Assembly: GCA_910589425.1 (NCBI GenBank)
Contig: CAJUSZ010000001.1
Location: 62,001 to 126,000 of the forward strand
From: an uncultured Muribaculaceae bacterium
GTDB lineage: Bacteria > Bacteroidota > Bacteroidia > Bacteroidales > Muribaculaceae
Reading direction: 5' to 3'
Length of the DNA stretch: 64,000 nt
The notes under the pieces were generated by a model. It had not been told where the DNA came from. It did no database searches and saw only the letters and a list, made by a program, of their open reading frames with translations. The position numbers were made by a program, and so were the translations under genes. Positions 25,702 through 33,538 of this stretch are shown here, piece by piece (the stretch's first letter is position 1; each line of letters opens with the position of its first letter).

Positions 25702-26624
25702 AAATATTTCCACTTTTCCCCAGCCGGCACTCGTCAGATAAGATATTGTCTGATAACGACCCAAATGACAACGGGCCTATCATTCCATCATCGGCTAATG
25801 ACGGGATGATAGATGAAACAATTTCAGTTTCTGATGCTGACGGCAACCTGTCAATAAATAATACCGATAGATCGGCAGTCCGGAAAGGGATATTGCGAAC
25901 TGATAATCTTGTGAAAAGATACGGTAGCCGCACTGTTGTCAATCACGTATCGATAAATGTGACGCAAGGTGAGATTGTAGGGTTGCTCGGGCCTAACGGA
26001 GCGGGAAAAACCACTACTTTCTATATGACAACCGGGTTGATAACTCCCAACGCCGGTAAAATCTATCTTGACGACAAAGACATCACAGGCTATCCTGTCT
26101 ATAAAAGAGCCAAACTCGGAATAGGTTATCTGGCTCAGGAAGCATCCGTTTTCCGCAAGTTGAGTGTGGAAGATAATATCCGGGCCGTATTGGAAATGAC
26201 CGGGACTTCTAAAGAGTATCAGAAAGAGAAACTGGAAAGCCTGATCCGTGAGTTTGACCTGGAAAAAGTACGTCATAATTACGGAGACCGTTTGTCGGGA
26301 GGAGAGAGACGCCGTACTGAAATAGCACGTTGTCTTGCCATAAGTCCTAAATTTGTAATGTTGGATGAACCTTTCGCCGGCGTAGACCCCATCGCGGTAG
26401 AGGATATCCAATCGGTTGTATTCAAACTGAAAGAGAAGAATATCGGGATTCTTATTACCGACCACAATGCACAGGAAACCCTAAGGATCACCGACCGCGC
26501 ATATCTGCTTTTTGAGGGAAAGATCCTTTTCCAGGGTACAAGCGAAGAGCTTGCAGCAAATCCAGTGGTACGGGAAAAGTATCTTGGCCGCTTTTTTGTC
26601 TTCACAAGAAAAGAATTCGATTGA
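25698..26624 (+). CDS. lptB: LPS export ABC transporter ATPase LptB with N-terminal extension
   Basis: LptB powers extraction of lipopolysaccharide from the inner membrane with LptF/LptG. The ATPase core starts near residue 64 (LRTDNLVKRYG) and contains Walker A GPNGAGKTTT (98-107), GYLAQEASVF as the Q-loop region, signature LSGGERRR, Walker B FVMLDEPFAGVDPIA and the H-loop ITDHN. These details (GERRRTEIAR, LDEPFAGVDP) are specific to LptB. Odd: about 62 extra N-terminal residues, polar and rich in Asp, Asn and Ser, precede the core; usual length is about 240-250. An internal ATG at codon 37 does not remove the whole extension. The ATGA overlap with udk supports the long start by position, but a later start is possible. 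lptC, lptF and lptG are not here. Confidence 0.93.
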   Translation: MKIFPLFPSRHSSDKILSDNDPNDNGPIIPSSANDGMIDETISVSDADGNLSINNTDRSAVRKGILRTDNLVKRYGSRTVVNHVSINVTQGEIVGLLGPNGAGKTTTFYMTTGLITPNAGKIYLDDKDITGYPVYKRAKLGIGYLAQEASVFRKLSVEDNIRAVLEMTGTSKEYQKEKLESLIREFDLEKVRHNYGDRLSGGERRRTEIARCLAISPKFVMLDEPFAGVDPIAVEDIQSVVFKLKEKNIGILITDHNAQETLRITDRAYLLFEGKILFQGTSEELAANPVVREKYLGRFFVFTRKEFD

Positions 26625-26626
26625 CA

Positions 26627-27487
26627 ATGTTTTACCCTATTTTCGCTTCAAGACCGGCGCGTTTGGTGCTGTTATTCGTTACGTTGTTTGTCGGTTTATG
26701 TGTGGCCTCACTCTCATGCGGGTTTTTCGATATATTATTCGGACAAGGAACGAGAACAGCACTATTATGTCAATCTGCGGCTCAGGCTGTGTTCGCTTTT
26801 ATTATTCCTGCGTACGTCTCAGTCAAGATTGCGTATGGCAATGCGTATGATGAATTAGGGATATCCAGAGGTTTTAGTGTGTCGGCCATACTTATCACAC
26901 TGGCCATAATGTTTACTGCCGTACCATTTCTGAATCAGATAATCAGTCTTAATGAGAACATCGCTTTCTCCCCGGATATAGAGAAAGTATTCAGGCAGTG
27001 GGAAAATCAGGCACTTTCAGCTACAAACAGTATGCTTGACACCGATACCGTCTCCGGACTGGTTTCAGGCGTATTGATAGTGGGACTGCTGACTGGTATA
27101 GGTGAGGAATTCTTTTTCAGAGGCGCACTTCAGAAGATGCTTCGCGGCAAAGGAGTCAGCGCACATGGCGCTATATGGATTGCGGCTACAGTGTTCAGCA
27201 TAATGCATTTCCAGCCTTACGGTTTTGTGCCGCGTCTGCTTCTCGGTGCGTTCTTCGGTTATCTATATTGGTGGAGTGGCACGATCTGGCTTCCGGTCAT
27301 TGCACATGCGGTTAACAACAGTATGGTTGTGATTGTGGCATGGATCAGGAATTGTGGAGCCGATATGCGCTGGTTTGAAACTTGCGGCACATCTGATGAC
27401 GGCACATTGTGGATATCAGCCATGTCTTTAGTCGTAGCAGGAAGTCTGACATATATAGCTTCAAGAATTATCCCGAACTCAAAATAG
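26627..27487 (+). CDS. CPBP family intramembrane metalloprotease
   Basis: A 286-residue membrane protein with about eight hydrophobic segments and the ABI/CPBP catalytic motifs: EEFFFRG (motif 1, EExxxR), SIMHFQPYG (motif 2, the FxxxH type) and AHAVNNS (motif 3). Related enzymes include CAAX prenyl proteases and bacteriocin-immunity proteins; the bacterial substrate is unknown. The ATG at 26627 lies 2 bases after the lptB stop; a TTG at 26621 is less likely. Third gene of the udk operon. Confidence 0.88.
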   Translation: MFYPIFASRPARLVLLFVTLFVGLCVASLSCGFFDILFGQGTRTALLCQSAAQAVFAFIIPAYVSVKIAYGNAYDELGISRGFSVSAILITLAIMFTAVPFLNQIISLNENIAFSPDIEKVFRQWENQALSATNSMLDTDTVSGLVSGVLIVGLLTGIGEEFFFRGALQKMLRGKGVSAHGAIWIAATVFSIMHFQPYGFVPRLLLGAFFGYLYWWSGTIWLPVIAHAVNNSMVVIVAWIRNCGADMRWFETCGTSDDGTLWISAMSLVVAGSLTYIASRIIPNSK

Positions 27488-27496
27488 TATTTTCTC

Positions 27497-28537
27497 ATGG
27501 CCAGAACTTCTCAATCATTATCTTATAAAGATATAGTCGGATCGATACGTAAAGGTGATATCGCCCCGGTTTATATTCTGATGGGAGTTGAGGAATACTT
27601 CATAGACAGCATAGTGAAGCTATTGGAGGAAAGGGTGGTGGAAAGTGCCGACAAAGATTTCAATACATTCATTTTTTATGGCGCTGATGCTGATATTGAG
27701 ACAGTAGCAAACACTTCACGTCAATATCCGCTGATGAGTGAGCGCCAGCTTGTCATCTTGAAGGAGGCTCAGACTCTTGATCGGGCAAAGACTCAGCTTG
27801 AGAAACTGTCTCCGTATATTGAAAATCCGGTACAGACCACAGTGCTGGTAATCGCATTCAAAGGAGACGAACTGTCTGCCTCGTCACGTGTGATAAAGGC
27901 TGCCGGAAAGGGTGGGGGAATTGTCTTTCAGTCTGCGCGTGTAAAGGAAAACAACATAGGGCCGTATGTTAAAGATTATTGTGAGGCAGCCGGAGTCCGT
28001 ATCGACAGTCAGGCAATAGCCATGTTGTCTGAACTTCAGGGAACAGAGTTAAAAAAGATATTCTCGGAGATCGATAAGATAATAGTCGCTGGAAAGGGAG
28101 CGATCCGCAACATTACCAGGGATCATGTCTGCCACTATACAGGCGTCAATAAAGAATACAATAATTTTGAACTGACATCGGCTCTTGCGGTGAAAAACTA
28201 TGCAAAAGCCATGGAGATAGTTGAGTTTTTCTCAAAAAATCCCCGGCAGAACTCCCCAATGAAAAGCATCAGTCTGCTTTTTTCGTTTTATTCCAAACTT
28301 GTGATCGCAGGATGTTTGAAAGATAAGAGCGACACTGCTATAATGACTGCGCTTAATGCAAGATCCGAATATTCCATACGCGAAATCAAAGCCGCGATGA
28401 AATTTTATTCTCTGCGTCAGAGCGTAGCGTGTATATCATTGATCCGGGATTTCGACTGTCAGTCCAAGGGAATCGGTTCAATGAGAAATGAATTTGATCT
28501 TTTTCGTGAACTGATGTTCAAACTTGTGAGTATATAA
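27497..28537 (+). CDS. holA: DNA polymerase III subunit delta
   Basis: Delta is the clamp-loader subunit that opens the beta ring. The 346-residue protein matches HolA in length and in the N-terminal AAA+ fold without a functional P-loop: APVYILMGVEEYFIDSIV, MSERQLVILKEAQ and the C-terminal region FELTSALAVKNYAKAMEIVEF (the helical collar). Fourth gene of the udk operon, 9 bases after the CPBP protease. Confidence 0.93.
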   Translation: MARTSQSLSYKDIVGSIRKGDIAPVYILMGVEEYFIDSIVKLLEERVVESADKDFNTFIFYGADADIETVANTSRQYPLMSERQLVILKEAQTLDRAKTQLEKLSPYIENPVQTTVLVIAFKGDELSASSRVIKAAGKGGGIVFQSARVKENNIGPYVKDYCEAAGVRIDSQAIAMLSELQGTELKKIFSEIDKIIVAGKGAIRNITRDHVCHYTGVNKEYNNFELTSALAVKNYAKAMEIVEFFSKNPRQNSPMKSISLLFSFYSKLVIAGCLKDKSDTAIMTALNARSEYSIREIKAAMKFYSLRQSVACISLIRDFDCQSKGIGSMRNEFDLFRELMFKLVSI

Positions 28538-28548
28538 ACTGCTGATTG

Positions 28549-29319
28549 ATGATTCTATACTTTTCAGGAACCGGTAATTCCAGGTTTGTGGCCCGTAGGC
28601 TTGGGGACTATCTGAATGAGGAATTGTGTCTCATTACACAGACAGATCCCTCAGATGTAGAATTCACGGGGTCGGACCTTATATTTGTTTTCCCTATTTA
28701 TTCGTGGGGTATCCCTCCGGTCGTCTTAGATTTCATATCCCGGCTGACTGATGGTTTCTGTAGACATGTCAAAGCGGCAGGTTCGCGTGTGATCATGGTC
28801 TGCACTTGTGGTGATGATGTTGCAAAAGCTCCTGAGATGTTCGGTAAAGCTGTCAAAGAGCGTGGGCTTGATCTTTCGGGAGCATGGGGTGTGATTATGC
28901 CGAATAATTATGTGCTTCTTCCCGGATTCGATGTGGACTCAAAAAGGATTGAGGAGCGCAAACTCGAGGACTCTCATGAGCGGATAAAACATATCTCGGA
29001 GCGCATCAGACAAGGTATAATGGAAATTGACGTGGTCAGAGGCTCATATTCGGGGATAAAAAGTAAAATCATATACCCGTTGTTTAAGAGATGGGGCATA
29101 TTCCCGAGCCAATGGCATTGGACATCCGAATGTGTCGGCTGCGAAAAATGCTTTGCAGTCTGTCCGGTTGGCAATATCGAGATGCGCGGAGGACATCCGT
29201 TCTGGCACGATAACTGTGTGTCATGTCTGGCTTGCTATCATAATTGTCCTGTTCATGCCGTGGCGTATGGCCATTCTACACAACACAAGGGGCAATATGT
29301 TTGCCCCTTGCACAAATAG
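28549..29319 (+). CDS. EFR1 family ferredoxin (flavodoxin-like plus 2[4Fe-4S])
   Basis: A 256-residue fusion: an N-terminal flavodoxin-like domain starting MILYFSGTGNSRFVARRL with the FMN phosphate loop SGTGNS, and a C-terminal pair of [4Fe-4S] motifs, CVGCEKCFAVCP (about residues 195-206) and CVSCLACYHNCP (about 223-234). EFR1 proteins are presumed electron carriers; partner unknown. ATG 28549 is preferred over an upstream TTG. Last gene of the udk operon. A perfect 10-bp inverted repeat sits in its last codons (29286-29310) and may end the transcript. Confidence 0.9.
   Translation: MILYFSGTGNSRFVARRLGDYLNEELCLITQTDPSDVEFTGSDLIFVFPIYSWGIPPVVLDFISRLTDGFCRHVKAAGSRVIMVCTCGDDVAKAPEMFGKAVKERGLDLSGAWGVIMPNNYVLLPGFDVDSKRIEERKLEDSHERIKHISERIRQGIMEIDVVRGSYSGIKSKIIYPLFKRWGIFPSQWHWTSECVGCEKCFAVCPVGNIEMRGGHPFWHDNCVSCLACYHNCPVHAVAYGHSTQHKGQYVCPLHK
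29286..29310. repeat. Perfect inverted repeat in the last codons of the EFR1 gene
   Basis: CAAGGGGCAA (29286-29295), 5-base loop TATGT, TTGCCCCTTG (29301-29310). It sits between convergent operons with only 13 bases between stop codons. No T tract follows on either strand, so a terminator role is possible but unproven. Confidence 0.6.
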
Positions 29320-29332
29320 TTAACGGAAACAA

Positions 29333-29992
29333 TCAGAAAACTATACGTCCTCTTTTAGCTTGTTCAAGCATTTTTCGGCCTGGCACAAGATAGATTTCAA
29401 GCCGTCTGTTGTCAGCACGGTTCTCCACTGAATTGTTCGGGGACAACGGCATGTCATCGCTCATTGCGTAGTCGAAGAGATAGCGCGTGTCATCACCGTG
29501 GCTTTCAAACCAGTTAAAGACAGACTCAGCGCGTTCGACTGTCAGTTTGTCTCTGTAGGATTCAGATCCTGTATTATCAGTATGCATCACAAGAAGCACA
29601 CGGTACATGTCCGGATCACGCAGATAACGCCTGATCGGATTCAGATATTCCGACGCTCCGGACGACAGCGATGTGGCATTAGGTGCGAATAGTTTTGAGG
29701 CGGGAATTGTAATCAGCAATACTTCCTTATTGCGGAAGAACTCGATCTTCCAATCTTTCGGCACGTTGCGTCCGGTAAGAAGTCTGTTTTTACCTTCCTT
29801 CTCCTGAAACTTTTTTATCAGCTCTGAGTTTTTACCCAATTTTACTGAATTTACCATCTCCACAAACGAAAGCTCATCGAGTTCGTCGATCCGATGCGAC
29901 TGGTCTGTCGTTTCCGCCGACGCATATAAACCAACGCATGCAAGGCAAACGGATGCAACTGTCTTATAGCAGCTCCTCAAGAGATTTTTCAT
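29333..29992 (-). CDS. OmpA C-terminal domain protein, exported
   Basis: A 219-residue protein with a cleavable signal peptide (hydrophobic stretch to CVGLYASA, cleavage predicted before Glu27) and a C-terminal OmpA-like peptidoglycan-binding domain (about residues 95-205): VLLVMHTDNTGSESYRDKLT, ERAESVFNWF and NRADNRRLEIYLVP correspond to the family's GHTD, RAxSV and NRRVE motifs. The middle part (30-95) has no domain I know. It probably anchors to peptidoglycan in the periplasm. The gene overlaps the upstream acidic-protein gene by 29 bases and is the last gene of the large leftward block. Confidence 0.85.
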   Translation of the reverse strand: MKNLLRSCYKTVASVCLACVGLYASAETTDQSHRIDELDELSFVEMVNSVKLGKNSELIKKFQEKEGKNRLLTGRNVPKDWKIEFFRNKEVLLITIPASKLFAPNATSLSSGASEYLNPIRRYLRDPDMYRVLLVMHTDNTGSESYRDKLTVERAESVFNWFESHGDDTRYLFDYAMSDDMPLSPNNSVENRADNRRLEIYLVPGRKMLEQAKRGRIVF

Positions 29993-30299
29993 AATTCAGT
30001 TCAGCTTTTACTATAAATTCCACATCTTTGGGATCCATAAACAGTTCTTTCTCGCGTGCTATGCATTTTTTGACATAATCTGTCAGATCGTCAACGTCAA
30101 GAAGATCCTCCTCAATGTCTATATCATCAAGAGAGGTCAATCCTCTGTTTTCGTAATAATCCCAGATTGAATCGATGACGAAAAGAATCTCATCATCAGA
30201 GTATTGGTCCGAGATGTTCTCCGGTATGTCTGCACGGATGAATGCCACGGCATCATCTTCGTCAAATCCTTTAAAGTCGTTGTTCTCTGTGTCGCTCAT
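29964..30299 (-). CDS. Small acidic protein of unknown function
   Basis: A 111-residue soluble protein; about a third of residues are Asp or Glu, with acidic runs such as FDEDDA (12-17) and LDDIDIEEDLLDVDD (57-71). No signal peptide, Cys cluster or known domain is visible; the predicted fold is mostly helical. It overlaps rimM by 4 bases (ATGA) and the OmpA-like gene by 29 bases, so translation is coupled on both sides and the frame is very likely real. It may be an interaction partner or a nucleic-acid mimic; that is speculation. Confidence 0.75.
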   Translation of the reverse strand: MSDTENNDFKGFDEDDAVAFIRADIPENISDQYSDDEILFVIDSIWDYYENRGLTSLDDIDIEEDLLDVDDLTDYVKKCIAREKELFMDPKDVEFIVKAELNYEKSLEELL

Positions 30300-30853
30300 A
30301 GTTTTGGTTCTTTTGTGTTAAGATTTATCAGTCCGTCTGGCAATCGCATGTTTATGATTTTGTTGTCAGAATCAAATCCGGTTATAAAATCAGCTGTAGC
30401 GGGCACATAGACAGTCTCTCCCTCATGTTCCAGAATGAAAAGTACATTTGCTGTCGAATAATCGACACTTTCAATAGTACCGATCATGCGGTCTGAAGTT
30501 TCATCGAAAATTTCAAATCCGATGAGATTCTCTGCATATTCGCCATCGCCATCTTCATCTTCGCCAATAAAATCGGCAAGCTGGCTTTTTAATGCGAAAA
30601 TGGTTTTGTTCACGAATTGGCGTGCCTTCTGCTCAGTATCAATTCCACAGATCCTGATAAGGGAAGAGAAACGCCCTTTAGGCCTGATACTGTCAGGGTA
30701 GAACGGAACGAAAATTCCATCCATATTGACAATAAGAGGGGTATCCGGATTGATAAAATCCGAATCTACATCAAGCTGCACATTCAGTTCCCCCTTGAGT
30801 CCGTGAGTCTTCAAGAATTGTCCGATAGGTTCTATGTCTTTCTCTTCAATCAT
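30296..30853 (-). CDS. rimM: Ribosome maturation factor RimM
   Basis: RimM binds S19 and helps mature the 30S head. A 185-residue protein with the N-terminal RimM domain (IGQFLKTHGLKGELNVQL, residues about 9-26) and a C-terminal PRC-barrel (about 100-170, NLIGFEIFDETSDRMIG). The ATG at 30853 follows a TTG at 30856 that could also be read as start. It lies 45 bases after murA on the same strand; murA-rimM neighbourhood is common in Bacteroidales. Other members of the usual trmD/rpsP cluster are not next to it. Confidence 0.92.
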   Translation of the reverse strand: MIEEKDIEPIGQFLKTHGLKGELNVQLDVDSDFINPDTPLIVNMDGIFVPFYPDSIRPKGRFSSLIRICGIDTEQKARQFVNKTIFALKSQLADFIGEDEDGDGEYAENLIGFEIFDETSDRMIGTIESVDYSTANVLFILEHEGETVYVPATADFITGFDSDNKIINMRLPDGLINLNTKEPKL

Positions 30854-30898
30854 CAATACGCGGAATTATTTATAAATACAGACGACATTCATTCTCTT

Positions 30899-32209
30899 CT
30901 ATTCCACTCTAATGATTCTGGCACCCAAACGGTTCAACCGTTCATCGATTCTTTCATATCCTCGGTCGATCTGATCTATGTTCTGTATCCTGCTTGTTCC
31001 TTTTGCTCCCAATGCAGCGATCAACATAGCGATGCCCGCCCGGATGTCAGGAGATACCATATCCGTGCAATGGAGACTGTGAAGTCTGCCGGAACCGATC
31101 ACAGCAGCTCTGTGAGGATCGCACAATATGATCCGGGCTCCCATATCGATTAGTTTGTCCACAAAGAACAGCCGGCTTTCAAACATCTTCTGATGAATGA
31201 GAACGCTACCGCGTGCCTGCGTGGCTACGACAAGAAATATACTCAGCAGGTCGGGCGACAAGCCTGGCCACGGAGCGTCTGCGAATGTCATTATCGAACC
31301 GTCTATAAATGTTTCGACCTCATACCCGTCCTGTTCAGGCACGATTATATCATCCCCGTCTATTGTAAGGTTCAGCCCGAGACGGCGGAAAGCTTCCGGC
31401 ATTATACCCAGAGAATCCACGCCGACATCTTTAAGACGTATGCATGAACCGGTCATAGCGGCCATTCCTATGAAAGATCCGACCTCTATCATGTCCGGCA
31501 ACAATGTATGTTCAGTGCCACCAAGTTGACTGACTCCTTCAATGCGCAGAAGATTTGATCCAACACCGTCGATGCGTGCGCCCATCGCAATAAGCATACG
31601 GCACAATTGCTGGATATATGGTTCGCATGCTGCGTTATAAATCGTCGTGGTTCCTTGCGCCAGACTCGCAGCCATGATAAGATTGGCTGTGCCTGTTATG
31701 GAGGCTTCATCGAGGAGCATATACTGACCTTTCAGACCGTCTGGAGCGTCTATCCTGTATATTTTATCTTCCGCGATATACTCAAAGTCGGCACCAAGTT
31801 TCTGCATCCCGAGAAAATGCGTATCAAGACGGCGACGTCCGATCTTGTCTCCTCCTGGTTTAGGCAGAATGGCTTTACCGAACCGGGCTACAAGCGGGCC
31901 AATAATCATGACCGACCCCCTCAGAGATCGCGCTTTTCTCAGAAAACTGTCCGTATATATATATTCAATATCTACATCGTCAGCCTGAAAAGTACAAGTG
32001 TCATGTTTGGTGAAGTTTATTTTCACACCAAGATCCTTCAACAGTCCGATGAGATTGCGCACATCGGATATATCAGGTATGTTGGAAATGGTTATAGGAG
32101 CCTCGGACAGCAACGTGGCGCATATCACCTCCAACGCTTCATTTTTCGCCCCTTGACACCTGATAGTGCCATGAAGTTTGTGTCCTCCTTCAACGATGAA
32201 AGTACTCAT
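30899..32209 (-). CDS. murA: UDP-N-acetylglucosamine 1-carboxyvinyltransferase MurA (Asp type)
   Basis: First committed step of peptidoglycan synthesis: transfers enolpyruvate from PEP to UDP-GlcNAc. The 436-residue EPT fold has Lys22-Asn23 in GAKNEAL, RSLRGSVMIIGPLVARFG and the active loop PGGDKIGRR. In E. coli the loop residue Cys115 is the fosfomycin target; here the aligned residue is Asp121, as known for Mycobacterium and Chlamydia, whose enzymes are naturally resistant. The gene overlaps the DUF4290 gene by 4 bases (ATGA) and precedes rimM. Length is normal. Confidence 0.96.
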   Translation of the reverse strand: MSTFIVEGGHKLHGTIRCQGAKNEALEVICATLLSEAPITISNIPDISDVRNLIGLLKDLGVKINFTKHDTCTFQADDVDIEYIYTDSFLRKARSLRGSVMIIGPLVARFGKAILPKPGGDKIGRRRLDTHFLGMQKLGADFEYIAEDKIYRIDAPDGLKGQYMLLDEASITGTANLIMAASLAQGTTTIYNAACEPYIQQLCRMLIAMGARIDGVGSNLLRIEGVSQLGGTEHTLLPDMIEVGSFIGMAAMTGSCIRLKDVGVDSLGIMPEAFRRLGLNLTIDGDDIIVPEQDGYEVETFIDGSIMTFADAPWPGLSPDLLSIFLVVATQARGSVLIHQKMFESRLFFVDKLIDMGARIILCDPHRAAVIGSGRLHSLHCTDMVSPDIRAGIAMLIAALGAKGTSRIQNIDQIDRGYERIDERLNRLGARIIRVE

Positions 32210-32796
32210 TTCTTTTTCTTCTTCTTCGAATTGGACGGTGCTGCTATGACCTTGAAATCATGCAGAATATAGGATGAGGGATCAAGTGAGATCTTGCCGT
32301 CGCTGTATTCACACAGATCACGAAGCACTTTTTCATCTGTCATGGCTTCGCTATTATGTTCCAGCATCTGTTTTTTAAGATGATGAGCGACCATTGAAAT
32401 AAGCTCATCTTTCTCAGGGCCATCCTCAAGCACGGCCACTTTCCCTATCATTTTTTCTATAATTTTCCCATAATGGCGGAATTTAGGCCGGGATCCCGCA
32501 TATTGGATACGCTTCGGTTTGGGGTTGAGGTTCTCCTGTTTGATTACATCGCACGGGAAATCTATGTCAAGCTTGAAACCGGACATCACATTTATATGAT
32601 CCCAGAAATTCCGATAGTCTCCATTTTCCCCTTTAAGCTGAGGGAAAAGAGACGCCATTGTCTTCACTATGGAATGTGCGCATCTGGTCCGTTGTTCCTT
32701 GTCGGGTAAAGTCATGCAGAAATCCACCATGTTCTGTATTATACGCCCGTATTCGGGAAGAACCATCTGCGGTTGTGCTGTATTGTAGTATAACAT
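32206..32796 (-). CDS. DUF4290 family protein
   Basis: A 196-residue Bacteroidota-restricted protein of the DUF4290 type, with the characteristic N-terminal LPEYGRIIQNMVDFCMT and the middle YGKIIEKMIGKVA. It is cytoplasmic by sequence and ends in six lysines. Function is unknown. Its coding end overlaps the murA start by 4 bases, so the two are translationally coupled, a hint of a link to envelope synthesis. It has its own promoter at 32820-32850. Confidence 0.85.
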   Translation of the reverse strand: MLYYNTAQPQMVLPEYGRIIQNMVDFCMTLPDKEQRTRCAHSIVKTMASLFPQLKGENGDYRNFWDHINVMSGFKLDIDFPCDVIKQENLNPKPKRIQYAGSRPKFRHYGKIIEKMIGKVAVLEDGPEKDELISMVAHHLKKQMLEHNSEAMTDEKVLRDLCEYSDGKISLDPSSYILHDFKVIAAPSNSKKKKKK

Positions 32797-32819
32797 TCAG
32801 TTCTTATTAGCTTAGTCTG

Positions 32820-32850
32820 CAAAATTACAAACAATTCTTCAATTCTCAAA
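32820..32850 (-). promoter_or_regulatory. Internal promoter for DUF4290-murA-rimM-acidic-ompA
   Basis: On the minus strand: TTTG (32850-32847), 19 bases, TAATTTTG (32827-32820). The -33 box overlaps the last codons of tsaB, so the lower half of the leftward block can be expressed independently. Confidence 0.75.
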
Positions 32851-33538
32851 GTTTGTTTTTGGGAGTTGATGCCTGAAATTCCTTCAGGTATTCAGGTGTG
32901 GAATATGCGACATCCGCAAATCGGTTTTCCCTGAAAAATTTTTCCGACAGCGCGGTCATGTCGCGCGCATGAGGTTCAAGTCCGTCGATCCATTCAGCCC
33001 CAGGGTGTTTTACCACATCTTTTGCTTTAGTGGTTCCCGACCCTATAAATATGATCTTCCGGTCCGTGGGCAGTTCACTGTAGGATGTATCGTCAAGAAT
33101 CAATGGCTGCGGTTGAATGATCTTGTTCAGTGCAAAATCGTATGCGGCTGTGTATACTTCCATCCTGCGTGCATCTATCATGGGAACAAGGATCTCGTCT
33201 CCGGTCCATTCCATGGAGCGGAACATGGCTTTGACCGCCAATATCTCAAGAGTAGGAACCGTGATCAAAGGGATATTTTTCCCGAAGCATACGCCTTTGG
33301 CAGTCGAAAGTCCTATCCTCAATCCGGTATAGGACCCGGGGCCGATACTCACGGAAACCGCATCGAGAGGCATCTCACGCCTCACGGTTTCATCAAAGCA
33401 TTTTTCAATGAACGGCGCAAGTCTTTTTGCATGGTTCATCGGGTTAAGATCCTCAAGTTGATATTCTATCATTCCGTCCTTGCTCACAGCAACCGAACAG
33501 ATGTTTCCCGAAGTCTCGATATTAAGTATTGTGGCCAT
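32846..33538 (-). CDS. tsaB: tRNA threonylcarbamoyladenosine biosynthesis protein TsaB
   Basis: TsaB is the non-catalytic partner of TsaD in making t6A37 on ANN-decoding tRNAs. The 230-residue ASKHA-fold protein starts ILNIETSGNICSVAVSKDG and has SVSIGPGSYTGLRIGLSTAKG, which are family hallmarks. The gene start lies 17 bases inside the end of the upstream FAD oxidoreductase. tsaD and tsaE are not in the window. Confidence 0.94.
   Translation of the reverse strand: MATILNIETSGNICSVAVSKDGMIEYQLEDLNPMNHAKRLAPFIEKCFDETVRREMPLDAVSVSIGPGSYTGLRIGLSTAKGVCFGKNIPLITVPTLEILAVKAMFRSMEWTGDEILVPMIDARRMEVYTAAYDFALNKIIQPQPLILDDTSYSELPTDRKIIFIGSGTTKAKDVVKHPGAEWIDGLEPHARDMTALSEKFFRENRFADVAYSTPEYLKEFQASTPKNKL

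Noticed and set aside
30486..31153. Plus-strand frames opposite rimM and murA (71-178 codons)
   Set aside because: Antisense shadows of conserved genes with overlapping, coupled neighbours; no promoter or domain.
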